Source: Saccharina japonica
Taxonomy: Eukaryota > Sar > Phaeophyceae > Laminariales > Laminariaceae
DNA length: 64,000 nt
NCBI GenBank assembly: GCA_008828725.1
Contig: MEHQ01002940.1
Span: 1 to 64,000 of the forward strand
Direction of reading: 5' to 3'
Within the stretch, counting starts at the first letter, position 1. Each line of letters opens with the position of its first letter. The notes below the pieces were generated by a model, which was not told the DNA's origin, did no database searches, and saw only the letters and a program-made list of their open reading frames with translations. The position numbers were made by a program, and so were the translations under genes. Below, one piece after another: positions 1-11,433 of the stretch.

Positions 1-124
1 CGTGGCTACGGTACGAGCAACTATAACTCGTTCAAATTCAACCGGACAATTTTCGCACGACATCTCGTTTTCCGAGAGTATTCGTGGTTCAATGACTACT
101 TCTGTATCGTGACACGGTTTTTTG

Positions 125-616
125 TCAGTATATGCAGTAATAACGGCTGCAAAACGAGGGACGTAAATTAACACGGTTACGTATTTTTACCGCGTGAGTT
201 TCAGCATCTTTGTGCACTGCTGTTACAAAAATTTGCAGTGCAGTGGGTGGGGCCAACCTTGAACGAGCATTAGTTGACTTATGGATAGCTGGGATGGTAA
301 CAGTGCTTGAAGAAAATTTTAATGGTTGATTTTTCCAGTCAAGAACTGCATCAAGACGAGACATAACATCATTATCAAGTAATATATAGTCTGTCCGAAG
401 TGATGGTATAACGAGGGCATCAATACGGCGAGACATATCGCCTAAAGTGATCGACAACTTAATAAGTCCCTTGACTTTTAGTGGCAAACCGTTGGCTGCG
501 CTCAAAGACATACAAGATGGAGGGACAGGCTCAATAATAGCCTTGCATAAAGTTGGATGACGTTTCAAAAATAATAGCGAAACGCACGTGACGTCGCTTG
601 CTGTATCTACAGTCAA
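125..616 (-). CDS. Retropepsin-like aspartic protease segment of the retroelement
   Basis: The first residues contain VDTASDVTCVS, matching the catalytic D-T/S-G/A loop of retroviral-type aspartic proteases. About 75 residues later comes LLDNDVMSRLDAVLDW, which matches the conserved hydrophobic-hydrophobic-G/D-x-D segment near the domain end (usually LLGxDfL). The domain is about 110 residues. The frame then runs on and stops at 125, so the link to downstream pol is broken or shifted here. The enzyme would cleave the Gag-Pol polyprotein. The second position of the motif is Ala (DTA) rather than Gly, which is tolerated in many retropepsins. Confidence 0.6.
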   Translation of the reverse strand: MTVDTASDVTCVSLLFLKRHPTLCKAIIEPVPPSCMSLSAANGLPLKVKGLIKLSITLGDMSRRIDALVIPSLRTDYILLDNDVMSRLDAVLDWKNQPLKFSSSTVTIPAIHKSTNARSRLAPPTALQIFVTAVHKDAETHAVKIRNRVNLRPSFCSRYYCIY

Positions 617-1159
617 CTCTGTGGAAAGAGACTGTTAATACGTCCAGGGATACGTATCCTCTGAAATGAAAAAAAGGAGACAAATATATGTTTTTCCTAG
701 ACAGCGACGAGCTGAGCCAATATATTTTTTCTTTTATTAATATCAACATGACCTCCGCTTCCTACTGCTGTACTACGGTGGGTCGGTATTGTTTTCCGTC
801 CTTCTGTTGCACTTCGATGGATCGCACGACGTTTCGATCCTGTGCTCAGTTCAACAACAGTTCTACCAGCTGCATCCCTCTTCTGCCCACTATGGGGAGC
901 AGAAGCTGAACTCTTACAGGTAATCGGAACACTTAAACCAGACGAATTCACGGCAAGCACGGGCTGCTGTGCTGATGAAACTATGCTACGACCTGGTACC
1001 TTACCTGCCGACATCTTTCTACGAGTACTCGTACGAAACTCTTTTTCATTCAAAGCGGCGCAAGAAGGATTTTTGACCTTTTTGCGTCCTTTCTACTGTT
1101 TTCGACGACAACAGCAGACTTGCAAGTCCCAAGCGCTACGGACAAAGCACCTGGGCACC

Positions 1160-1473
1160 CCTAATCAGAGTCGTCGTCCGTCGAGGGTGGCCTGCGCTTC
1201 TTCTTCGGCTTTTTCGCCTTCGCCTTCTGTGTTGATGGCGAATCTTGTGCTTGTGCCGCCTCCTTCATCTCGCGACGACGCGTGAAGCAGTGGTCCACCG
1301 TGTGGTTGTTCCTGGACCTGCAGGAAGGGTGGGTGCACGTCCTCGTTGTACTTTTGCTCGACGACGATTTGCGAGCAGCTGTCTTCGAGGATGATCCGCG
1401 TCGTCCGCGCTGGTTGTTGGGCTGCGGAAGGAGGGTGCGATGCGGAAGGGTCGAAGGGACGACAGTGGGGCAC
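1160..1473 (-). pseudogene. Gag C-terminal zinc-knuckle segment, out of frame with Gag
   Basis: Reading the minus strand in the frame one base downstream of the Gag stop gives a Lys/Arg/Ser-rich stretch. It contains a C-x4-C-x5-H-x4-C cluster (CTHPSC then H then C) near 1300-1350, followed by a basic KAKKPKKKRR-type tail and a stop near 1160. The spacing is looser than the canonical CX2CX4HX4C retroviral knuckle but resembles variant knuckles of algal and plant gypsy elements. The frame change relative to Gag could be mutational or a programmed frameshift. A single copy cannot tell which. Confidence 0.45.
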
Positions 1474-2874
1474 TTATTGAAACAGAGCGCTTATATGACC
1501 GCCCGCTAAGCTGGAAGCTTCGTGGCGGCGAGCACTGTCGATNGCTTCTTTCAGTGACGTCACTGATTTGTCGTTGAGCATCAGACAGCGTACGTTCGGC
1601 TTCAAGCCCTGTTGCCACAAGGCAACAGTCAACGCGTTCCACGGGGCGCGTTTGTCGTTGAGACGTTCAACGGCAGCTTTGAACTGTGACAAGATTGTAC
1701 GGAATCTCATCGCATATGCTGTTACGGTTTCAGCACTGTTCTGCGTAAATGTCGCGATCTCTCTCGCACACTCGTCGACTGAGTTCGCAGGCATGAGAAG
1801 GTCAAGTAGAGCACGAGTCATTTCTTGCCACGTTTGGGGAGCGGTGAACGATCCGCGGTCCTCTGGTTCGGAGTCAACAGAGGCGGTACGAGTATCTATC
1901 TGACCCGTGAGAAGCTGCTGGATCAAAGTCAAGCAGTGGCCCGATCCCAGCAGTGCGATGTGCTCGAGTGCTACGATGTCAGCAAATTTCTCGTCGTTCG
2001 GCCGTACACGTTTGGCCTTGAGGCCTACGACAATCCTGAAATGACCTAAAATTTCAGTCACATTCTGGTCGCTTTTACCAGTCAATTTCGGAACGCAACG
2101 CAAGTCTGCTGCTGTCACGGTCACAGCAGCTACATCTCGGTACAACGGAGCGGCGACAGCGTCACGGTACGACGTAGACTCTAACGAGGGTTGGGTTGCT
2201 GACGGCAGCAACAACGGGGGAGGGGTCACTGACGGCAGTGACGCAGGGGCAGGGTTGGAGGTGGACGCAAACGATTCTTTTGTTTCACCTTGCTCTGCTG
2301 GTGTCCCTACATCTACATGCGCGGCATACGGACGTGGGTTTTCCGAGATCGTCAACCTTGACAATGCGGATCCTGCTGACTCAACAGGCAACGCTTCACT
2401 TACCGTCGACCTCCCTCGCAAGAACTGGATGGTCTCCGCCGACAGCGTTGGCGGGGACTTCTCGTTCTTGTTCAGCCCGCGTATGCGTGCTGCTGCCTCA
2501 GCCTTGAACAGCAAAACTTGCAGCTGCTCGACGTTGAGATCCTCGATTGTTTCCAACGCCTTCTCCTCGACGTCAGAGGATGAAAATTGCGAAGGAGATC
2601 GCTCTTCCGCCGAGTTTGGAGACGAAACCTCCATGCTCGTAGAGTCAGCGACGGCGCCTTCCTCTGTGTTGTTGAGGTCGGCGACGGCGCCTTCCTCGGT
2701 GTTGTTGGGGTCGGCGACGGCGCCCTCCCCTGCGATCTCCCTCTCTTCATCCGAAGTGGGGGGTTCGTAGTCTAAATTGTCCTCCAACGATGGAGGACGT
2801 TCGGAAATCTGCTGCTTACGAGCAGCATGTTTCTTTTTCCTGGTCATACTGACCAAGCCACCGCGTAAAAACAA
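1474..2874 (-). CDS. Retrotransposon Gag polyprotein (Ty3/gypsy-like)
   Basis: The frame is 466 codons. The N-terminal half is acidic and low-complexity, with three near-identical repeats of about 12 residues around positions 50-85 (EEGAVAD type). A structured region from about residue 265 to 450 contains a WQEMTRALLDLLMP stretch, then VTAYAMRFRTILSQF, and later LWQQGLKPNVR. This is the usual pattern of the retrotransposon gag (capsid) domain, in which a tryptophan-containing helix precedes a YxxRFR-like helix. One residue is unknown because of the N at 1543. Gag would form the cytoplasmic particle that packages the element RNA. The frame ends just before a zinc-knuckle-like segment in another frame. 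The true start could be a methionine a few codons inside the open frame. Confidence 0.75.
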   Translation of the reverse strand: MFLRGGLVSMTRKKKHAARKQQISERPPSLEDNLDYEPPTSDEEREIAGEGAVADPNNTEEGAVADLNNTEEGAVADSTSMEVSSPNSAEERSPSQFSSSDVEEKALETIEDLNVEQLQVLLFKAEAAARIRGLNKNEKSPPTLSAETIQFLRGRSTVSEALPVESAGSALSRLTISENPRPYAAHVDVGTPAEQGETKESFASTSNPAPASLPSVTPPPLLLPSATQPSLESTSYRDAVAAPLYRDVAAVTVTAADLRCVPKLTGKSDQNVTEILGHFRIVVGLKAKRVRPNDEKFADIVALEHIALLGSGHCLTLIQQLLTGQIDTRTASVDSEPEDRGSFTAPQTWQEMTRALLDLLMPANSVDECAREIATFTQNSAETVTAYAMRFRTILSQFKAAVERLNDKRAPWNALTVALWQQGLKPNVRCLMLNDKSVTSLKEXIDSARRHEASSLAGGHISALFQ

Positions 2875-3640
2875 ATGAAGCTGTCACCAGTTTCGAGTCT
2901 GTCGTCAACGCCAATGTGAGTACAAGTACTCAAGGTTCGACTCGAAGCTTGCAACAGTTCTCATTTGTGAGTATCGCGTCAGTCTGCTGGAATACACCCG
3001 CCAACGTGACATCTTGACGTCCCGGCGCGCTTTAGTCCCAGACCCCGCTTGACGAAGTCTCGTCCGTGGAGGGTGATAGATCACAGCCCTAAATACACAA
3101 AAGTGCTTCAAAACTGATAGTTGAGGGTATGGAGGCGGACGTCATCCCATCATATTACACAAGAATGCTCTCCGGTCAATAATTACCCAGATTCATAGTT
3201 CGGTCCTGCTGAAGACGAAAGGATTTATGCGTACGAGATCTTTACTGATGTGAGATCAGTCAGGAGAGTGCACGAGTCACAGTTTGTATCACCGACATGG
3301 AGAGTACGCGTAGAATCTTCTGACGTGGGGAGAATATAGGTTGATACCGTCTTGCGCAATCCTTACGGTGATCTCTCGAGAGTATATGCAGTTTGGACGA
3401 GGACATGGCTGCCACAATGCTACTAATATAAAATGTACATGTATCCCTCCCACCATCTACCCTACGTGTACTAACCCCTTCTGCCCCCCTCCCCCCCCCG
3501 CCACACACCCTGACAACCCTACAAACCCTTACAGACTGCAAAGTACTAATACCTATATGCTATTTTTATAAAGTATAATAGATAAAAAAAAAACCTAAAT
3601 GTCCGTCCTGTATTGACCCAACTGATTTTACTTGTCTACA
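2875..3640. other. Non-coding stretch upstream of the gag frame, possible LTR/leader
   Basis: No convincing gene is present. If the retroelement is intact on this side, its leader and left LTR should lie here. I see no clear TG...CA termini and no primer-binding site. Confidence 0.3.
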
Positions 3641-3651
3641 AGACATGATTG

Positions 3652-4328
3652 ATCCCCCCCAAAAAAAAACCTGAAAATTCATACCAGATTTTAACATACC
3701 TCCTGTCAACATGGTTGATTGGTCCACACCCCTGTCTCTATGTGTGTGTCCCCCCCCTCCCTTTAACAGTTATAAGGGATACAAACCCCCCCCCTTTTTT
3801 TTCTTTTTTTTTTAACCCCTACCTACTAATTGCCATTAAAGATACCTTATAGGTACAAATAAATAATGCACACTACGAATATTTTTTTAAAAACCCAAAT
3901 CACTAATTAATTAAAAATCCATCCAGGTGCCTTTAAGTTTTACTCCCTAACCTGTCCTCACACACCTCTTATGCAAAATATAATACTGCTATTATAATAA
4001 AATCGTCTGATTAACCACTATTTACTTGTTACAAACAATTTCCCCCCCAAAAAACCCCTGAAAATTCATACTAGATTTTAACATACCTCCTGTCAACATG
4101 GTTGATTGGTTCATACCCTTGTATGTATATGTCTCCCCCCCCTGCCCCCCCCTTTAACAATTATAAAGGATAAAACATTGTTGTTGTTCTTACTAATTGC
4201 CACTAAACATACCTTATAGGTACAAATAAATAATGCACACTATATAAAAAACCCAAATCACTCATTACTTAAAAATTAATCCGGGTGCTTTTAAGTTGTA
4301 CTCCATAACCTGTCCTCACACACCTCTT
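3652..4328. repeat. Direct repeat pair, about 320 and 290 bp, period about 387 bp
   Basis: Copy A (3652-3970) and copy B (4041-4328) share long blocks, including TGAAAATTCATAC, the segment around CATACCTCCTGTCAACATGG, ACCTTATAGGTACAAATAAA, and the end CCTGTCCTCACACACCTCTT. Poly-C and poly-T runs vary between copies. The segment is AT-rich with C-runs and no plausible coding frame. It is either an old tandem duplication or two adjacent insertions of one repeat. Confidence 0.8.
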
Positions 4329-4671
4329 CTTATATACCAGACATGGCTACAAATAGTAGAACCCCTCTATCACGTAAACTCGTCGGAACACTATAGTATA
4401 CCTGGTACGTTTATTTCAGACTGTTTAATTTTAATTTTAATTTGATTTAATTTTTCCTTCCCCCACAAATAGACACACACTTCCTGAATTCTACAGCCTC
4501 AGATTGTGTCCCCCTCATACGGGATGTACATCCTACATGAGGACATATAAAATCCGTAAGTACGCGCGATCGAAGTATTACACTCAGCTAGCAAAGATGA
4601 GTTTCGACGAAATCCTCGAGCTCACAGCTGTTGTTTTTTTAATTTCTTAATAATAACGCATAACAGCAGTA

Positions 4672-4847
4672 CAGGACACCTAATAAGAAGCAGGCTAATA
4701 AGAAAGCCAGGCTGAGATTTAAAGGTAAAGAATAAGAAATTCGGGAGTCGTTGTCTTGAAAATGGTGTAGGAAGCACCCTCTCTCAAATAAGAAATCCAG
4801 CCTGGACCATATTTCCTGTTTCTTATTACTACAGTAGATGTGTCCTG
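4672..4847. mobile_element. MITE family 1 (terminal CAGGACA), copy 1
   Basis: The 176-bp element has inverted ends CAGGACAC...TGTCCTG, with TA on the left flank (the right flank has decayed to TT). The interior repeats the theme AATAAGAA...TTCTTATT, so the whole element can fold. Homologous copies lie at 38192-38356 and 58069-58218. TA target duplications and short TIRs suggest a non-autonomous Tc1/mariner-superfamily element. No transposase is seen. Confidence 0.7.
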
Positions 4848-4977
4848 TTGTATTAATAGTATGTTGCGGCCAGCAAGATCTACTGCTTGCTGCTGCTGTT
4901 GTGTGGTAGATTAGATATGATTATCTTGTTCCTAAAAGGTACATGTATGTGCACCACCAGTACACAACACGCATGAG

Positions 4978-5035
4978 AACATCATCATCATCATCATCAT
5001 CGTCATCATCGTTATCAGCATCGCCATCATGATAT
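4978..5035 (+). repeat. (ATC)n microsatellite
   Basis: About 12 imperfect ATC/GTC triplets in a row. There is no coding context. Confidence 0.85.
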
Positions 5036-5663
5036 TACCACGTTCCACTTGGGAACGGGAAAACGTAAAGCAAAAGCACGGCGTATGTGCGAACTACGAG
5101 TACTCGTCTGGGTGCAGCAGTCAGAAATCAGAACGTCCGAACGTCCGAATAAATAGTCCGAACGTCGAGAGTGGCAAGTGGCCAAGACTACGTATAATGG
5201 AACACATATGATTGGCCGAGAGGTGGAAAGTAGGAAGGCGGCACAACAACGACACTACGACGCACGACATTATTAATAATGTACTGCTGTACTGCTGTAC
5301 TCTTATGTATGATACGAGTACACGAGTACGTACATATGCTTTTTTCTGATTGACCGAAACCCACAGCAGAGTGATACGTACGACGTTGGAAAGTTGGAAG
5401 AGAACAGTTTTCGTGTTTGGATTTTCGTTTCGTGTTTGGACATTGGACATGCTCGATTCCGGAGACGAGTTCTCGTTTCACCGTAGATGGCTACGAGTAG
5501 TGTGTGGTTAGTTGTTGCCGAATAATTTACGTAAGGACTTTTATCAAACCCTATTAGATAGCTGACAGACATATACATAGCAGCGAGCTGGAAGCCGGAG
5601 GCAACAGGGATTGCAAAAGTGAGTCGCTGCTTCTTGGAGCACCACCCGCCGTGAAACGCCTCA

Positions 5664-5712
5664 GACTGGTGCTGGTGCTGGTGCTGCTGTGCTGGTGCTG
5701 CTGCCGCTGCTG

Positions 5713-5751
<39 letters not shown>

Positions 5752-5785
5752 GGTGGTGCTGCTGCTGCTGCTGCTGCCGCAAGTG
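5664..5785 (+). repeat. (CTG)n microsatellite, interrupted
   Basis: GCTGGTGCTG units pass into about a dozen uninterrupted CTG triplets and then further GGTGCTGCTG units. The long polyQ/polyS/polyA frames over it on the minus strand are repeat translations without splice or start support. Confidence 0.9.
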
Positions 5786-6091
5786 GCAAAATTACAAAAT
5801 TTACCCAGTAAATAATAGACTTACTTGAGTTTAATGAGATATTAATCGAACCGAACGCACAGCAAGAAAGGTGGCGGTCTTGTACCACCTGTACCAAGCC
5901 TGTACTTCAAAGTTCGGCTCGTAGAGGCAGCTTCGACCTGACGGAGGGTACGCCCAGAGCCAACGATGGTACGCCCATCGACCGCTGGCTATTGTGGTCA
6001 TAAGTTTACCTCATCATCATGCCTCTCCCTGCTCTCTCTCTCTGCTGCATTCCACGTTCTGCCTACGTATGAATGTGGATGTTTACGTATA

Positions 6092-7017
6092 CAGTAGGGG
6101 GGCCTATGTAAGGCGGTCTGAATAAGGCGGTCGTTCGAGATAAGGCGGTCAAAATCGGCTCGACACGACAGAAGATGCGAATAGGGCGGCTACCGCCTTA
6201 TATAGAAACGGACCCTATATAAGGCGGTATCTGCCTATTCAGGGCGCCTACCGCCTTATTCAGAGCGGCTACAGCCCTATCCACGGCCCACTTTCGCCTC
6301 CATTCTGTGGAGAGCGCAGCGGATGCGTGCGGCAATGGCGATGCCTCTTTCTATCTGCAGAAGGCCAGGATGTCGTTCATCAAAGCGCATGCCTCTAAGC
6401 CAGTGCAGCAGGCAGACATGAGGCAATTTTGAGAGTCTCAACAAGGTCAAGGGGGGGGGCACAGCGGAGCACTGTAGTGCAGTACAGTAGTCAAGTACAC
6501 TATACGGTGCACGTAAGAATAAGGTTGGAGCTCTATGTGAATGTGTAGCAAAGCAAAGAGTCCTCTCCGCACAACAGCAGGCAGTATGTATCTTCTCTGG
6601 GTGGAGTGTGTCTTCGGCGGCTCTGTCGCCCGCAGCTCAATTTATATAGTATACTTCTCAACATGCAAGTGTGTGTGCACCGTGATCTGCTTTGCATTGG
6701 TGTGTACGACCAGTATTTTGACACACACACATAGTTTCTGGTTCAGCACTGGTACTGCTGCACAAGCTGTACCTTCCTTCTCCGAGCACAACGTATGATA
6801 CCCTGCTTCGTAGGTTCTCTGTTCAATCTTCTGGGTCACAGGCGCTCTGTGGCGGTACATTAAAAGGCTGTATGCACTCAATAGGGCGTTACCGCCTTAT
6901 TTGGGATATCACGCAAAGCCAATAGGGCGCGTCAACCGCCCTACTCCAATAGGCGGTCTTTCGAGATAAGGCGGTCAAAACCTCGGTACCTATACGCCTA
7001 ATATAGCCCCCCCACTG
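6092..7017 (+). mobile_element. Pogo-like foldback element (AAGGCGGT family), left copy
   Basis: The 926-bp element begins TA-CAGTAGGGGGGCC and ends CCCCCCCACTG-TA. It therefore has inverted ends and TA target sites on both sides. Each end carries clustered AAGGCGGT / ACCGCCTTAT motifs in both orientations. CAGTAG ends, TA duplication and repeated subterminal motifs are typical of pogo/Tigger-like Tc1/mariner non-autonomous elements. No transposase frame is visible. It pairs head-to-head with the copy at 7149-8069. Confidence 0.7.
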
Positions 7018-7148
7018 TACCTGGGAATGAGCATGGAATAATCGAATATAAACGTCCTGGATATCGGTGTGGGCGTATATACGTACAGGAGTACGAGTAC
7101 AGAGTACAGCAGTGTATCAGAGAGAGAAAACTCTGTGGTCACAAGCTA

Positions 7149-8069
7149 CAGTGGGGGGCCTATATAAGGCGGTATAGTGTACCGAGTTTTTGACGCCTTA
7201 TCTCGAAAGACCGCCTATTGGAGATAGGGCGGTGCCGCCCTATTGGGCTTTTGGTGAATCCCAATAAGGCGGTAACGCGCACTATTGAGTGCATACAGCT
7301 TTTTAATGTACAGCACAGAGCGCCTCTGACGCAGAAGATGACCCAGAGGGGCGCTCACGAAGAGGATATCATACGTGTGCTCGGAGAAGGAAGGTACAGC
7401 GTTGCAGCATACCAGTGCTGAACCGCAGTAAATATGTGTGGTGTCAAATACTGACACACCAATGCACAGCAGATCAGACGGGTGCACACACACTTTGCAT
7501 GTTGAAAGTAAATATTAATTGAGCTGCGGGCGACAGAGCCCGCCGAAGACACACTCCACCAGAGAAGATACATACTGCCGTACTGTTGTAGCGGAGGATT
7601 CTTTGCTTTGGCTACACATTCACAACAGAGCTCCAACCATTCTACGGCACCGTAACTACTGTACTGACACTGTACTGCAGCTACAGTGCTCGCGCTGTGC
7701 CCGCCGCCTTACTGTTTGAGGCCGCAAAATTGCACCTACGTTCTGGCCTGGCTGGCACTGGCTTAGAGGCATGCGCTTTGATGAACGACATCCTGGCCTT
7801 CTGCAGATAGAAGGAGGCATCGCCATTGCCGCACGCCTCCGCTGCGCTCTCCAGAGAATGGAGGCGAAAGTGGGCCGTGGATAGGGCTGTAGCCGCTCTG
7901 AATAAGGCGGTAGGCGCCCTGAATAGGCGGCTACCGCCTTATATAGGGTCCGTTGCTATATAAGGCGGTAGCCGCTCTATTCGCATCTTCTGTCGTGTCA
8001 AGCCGATTTTGACCGCCTTATCTCGAACGACCGCCTTATTCAGACCGCCTTATATAGGCCCCCCTACTG
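7149..8069 (-). mobile_element. Pogo-like foldback element (AAGGCGGT family), right copy in inverted orientation
   Basis: The 921-bp element begins TA-CAGTGGGGGGCC and ends CCCCCCTACTG-TA. It is the near-complete reverse complement of 6092-7017. Shared blocks include the GCATGCGCTTTGATGAACG region (7768 onward, antisense near 6370) and the segment around GCCGAAGACACACTCCACC. The 131-bp spacer (7018-7148) is unrelated. Confidence 0.7.
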
Positions 8070-8651
8070 TATACATATCGTACATACCAGGTACGCGTAC
8101 ATCGTACGAGTAGCAGCACATCGTATCGTAAGCAAAAAGGGTCTCCGGCAGTTTGATAATAAACAGCAGCGTGCATCAGCATACTACTGCTGTGCTGCAT
8201 GTGGATGCTGCGCCCCGCGGATGTATATAGATAAACACACGACGGGTTATGAGCAAAACAAGCAGCAAGCAGGACGGCAATCATCTGCTTGCGTATACGA
8301 TTATGCCCCAAATAAGCGACGCGGCAAGTCTTTTGCCAACTCTCGACAAGTGGTCCTTTGCTCACGTCGGTTTGCATGCTTCCTGGTAGCGCACATTTCA
8401 CAAGGTTTATGCGCGGCGCTTCGTAGCGATCCCAAGACAAAAAAAGTCGCTTTCGTATGTTTTGTTGATGGTTCTCTAAAAGCATAATAATAAGCTCTAC
8501 GAGTACGCGTATCGGCTACGAGGTAAGACATACATGCCTTGAGAAAGTCTTCCAAGCCCTTTCTCAGCAGGGGCTTGTCTTAGACGCTGTTTCGTCCCTT
8601 TTCGTGTCTTATTTTCGTAAGGCAACGTCCCTGCGCTCGAAAAGGGCCCAT

Positions 8652-10770
8652 ATGGCATTTCTCTCGCACCAAATATACTCCGTGTGAGGACCACATGCGA
8701 GTACGAATGACCTTGCGTGGTATTTTGTATGTTGCTGGTGTCACGAGTGGAGAGAACGGTTACACGTACAAAGGAAACGGCCACGATTATCTTACTCTCG
8801 ATCACAACGCAGCAGCGGTACTGCTGTACCCTGAACGTACGTATCAATGCAGTCCGCTGCGTTGCTCATTCATGTTCCTTCCCGCCGGTGCATGCACGCA
8901 CCCGCACTGCTGGTCCAGTCTGATGATTATGTATGTTGAGCTGTGTCACCGCTTGCTATCAGATAAGATGGAGGTGGGTGTAAAAATACGAACATTTAAG
9001 CTTCGACGTTGGATTAGGCTGATTGAGATGCACCACATGTACGATGCACAACATGTATCATACCGTACAATAATAGAAGGCGAAGGCATTTCTCTCAGAC
9101 CAAATATACTCCGTGTGAGGACCACATGCGAGTACGAATGACCTTGCTTGGTATTTTGCTGGTGTCACGAGTGGAGAGAACGGTTACACGTACAAAGGAA
9201 ACGGCCAAGAGTATCTTGCTCTCGATCACAACGCAGCAGCGGTACTGCTGTACCCTGAACGTACGTATCAATGCAGTCCGCTGCGTTGCTCATTCATGTT
9301 CCTTCCCGCCGGTGCATGCACGCACCCGCACTGCTGGTCCAGTCTGATGATTATGTATGTTGAGCTGTGTCACCGCTTGCTATCAGATAAGATGGAGGTG
9401 GGTGTAAAAATACGAACATTTAAGCTTCGACGTTGGATTAGGCTGATTGAGATGCACCACATGTACGATGCACAACATGTATCATACCGTACAATAATAG
9501 AAGGCGAAGGCATTTCTCTCAGACCAAATATACTCCGTGTGAGGACCACATGCGAGTACGAATGACCTTGCTTGGTATTTTGCTGGTGTCACGAGTGGAG
9601 AGAACGGTTACACGTACAAAGGAAACGGCCAAGAGTATCTTGCTCTCGATCACAACGCAGCAGCGGTACTGCTGTACCCTGAACGTACGTATCAATGCAG
9701 TCCGCTGCGTTGCTCATTCATGTTCCTTCCCGCCGGTGCATGCACGCACCCGCACTGCTGGTCCAGTCTGATGATTATGTATGTTGAGCTGTGTCACCGC
9801 TTGCTATCACATAAGATGGAGGTGGGTGTAAAAATACGAACATTTAAGCTTCGACGTTGGATTAGGCTGATTGAGATGCACCACATGTACGATGCACAAC
9901 ATGTATCATACCGTACAATAATAGAAGGCGAAGGCATTTCTCTCAGACCAAATATACTCCGTGTGAGGACCACATGCGAGTACGAATGACCTTGCTTGGT
10001 ATTTTGCTGGTGTCACGAGTGGAGAGAACGGTTACACGTACAAAGGAAACGGCCAAGAGTATCTTGCTCTCGATCACAACGCAGCAGCGGTACTGCTGTA
10101 CCCTGAACGTACGTATCAATGCAGTCCGCTGCGTTGCTCATTCATGTTCCTTCCCGCCGGTGCATGCACGCACCCGCACTGCTGGTCCAGTCTGATGATT
10201 ATGTATGTTGAGCTGTGTCACCGCTTGCTATCACATAAGATGGAGGTGGGTGTAAAAATACGAACATTTAAGCTTCGACGTTGGATTAGGCTGATTGAGA
10301 TGCACCACATGTACGATGCACAACATGTATCATACCGTACAATAATAGAAGGCGAAGGCATTTCTCTCAGACCAAATATACTCCGTGTGAGGACCACATG
10401 CGAGTACGAATGACCTTGCTTGGTATTTTGCTGGTGTCACGAGTGGAGAGAACGGTTACACGTACAAAGGAAACGGCCAAGAGTATCTTGCTCTCGATCA
10501 CAACGCAGCAGCGGTACTGCTGTACCCTGAACGTACGTATCAATGCAGTCCGCTGCGTTGCTCATTCATGTTCCTTCCCGCCGGTGCATGCACGCACCCG
10601 CACTGCTGGTCCAGTCTGATGATTATGTACGTTGAGCTGTGTCACCGCTTGCTATCAGACGGAGGAGGTGGGTGTACAAATACGAACATTTAAGCTTCGA
10701 CGTTGGATTAGGCTGATTGGGATGCACCACATGTATGTACGATGCAAGAACATGTATCATACCGTACAAT
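8652..10770 (+). repeat. Five-copy 424-bp tandem satellite
   Basis: Five head-to-tail copies begin with GGCATTTCTCTC at about 8654, 9085, 9509, 9933 and 10357. The three middle copies are almost identical. The first carries a 7-bp insertion (TATGTTG after GGTATTTTG) and other changes, and the last diverges after about 10630. Both 73- and 89-codon frames recur in every copy, but only as a consequence of the repetition. There is no splice or protein-family support for coding. The high identity of the inner copies implies recent amplification or conversion. Confidence 0.9.
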
Positions 10771-11430
10771 TATTATTATCTTTGTCATCCGACGATGTGC
10801 AGCATGAGCTTCAACGTTGGTCGCTCATAACATTCCCGAAAGCAGAAAACCATCATACAATGCTACAAGGTGCTTACGCGTACATAGTAGCGGGCGGTTC
10901 TGCCCGCTACGCTTGCTCATGAAGGACACAACAACATAGATAGCATGAAAGAAAGTCATAGGAGGTGGGACAGAACATAAGGAGGAAACAGGCGACTTGC
11001 AAATGTCAAGAGTTCCATGCCCCAGGACAACAAAGCTACGAGTGAGTATATGTTCGAAAGAAAAAAAATGGCACTTGGGCACACCGCAAGGCCCTGCGCG
11101 AACTGCTGGGTGTGATTTGTGCCTTATTCGTGATTTTTTTGTGTTTAATTCGTATCTATACGTATATTTTCCTGTTTTTAGTTTTTAGTAACACTATTTG
11201 GTTGTGAGGTAGGAAGCACTTCCTAGTGGGATAGAGGTACGGGCGTAGACGTAAACCCAACCCAACCCCTAACTCTTAACCAAAAACCAAAAACGGACCA
11301 AAACGAGCGAGAAGCGTGGCTGCTCCGCTTTCGTTTCGTTTCGTTTTTTTTTGTCATTCCGAACCCGCGGGCCAACGATTTAGTAGCATTTGAAGCTGAC
11401 CCCTCCTAGCCTACCGGGGCGATGGCTTTT
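10771..11430. other. Unique non-coding DNA
   Basis: I see no gene here. A degenerate telomere-like CCCAACCCAACCCCTAAC run occurs near 11257-11275, followed by a TTTCGTTTCGTTTCG run. Confidence 0.4.
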
Positions 11431-11433
11431 TGT

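Larger units (their letters stand above)
1..2874 (-). mobile_element. Ty3/gypsy-like LTR retrotransposon, 5' part, cut by the window edge
   Basis: On the minus strand a long Gag frame (2874-1474) is followed by a zinc-knuckle-like segment in another frame (about 1470-1160) and then a retropepsin-like frame (616-125). The order gag, nucleocapsid, protease is that of an LTR retroelement, so reverse transcriptase and integrase should lie left of base 1. The frames between 616 and 1474 are interrupted, so the copy is probably decayed, although the Gag to knuckle frame change could also be a programmed shift. I could not find a convincing LTR boundary or tRNA primer-binding site in 2875-3330. Assignment to Ty3/gypsy rather than another LTR group rests on Gag style only. 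Confidence 0.75.

Noticed and set aside
9126..10619. Repeated 73- and 89-codon frames
   Set aside because: They recur only because the 424-bp unit is repeated. There is no domain, and the frames end at arbitrary places within the unit.
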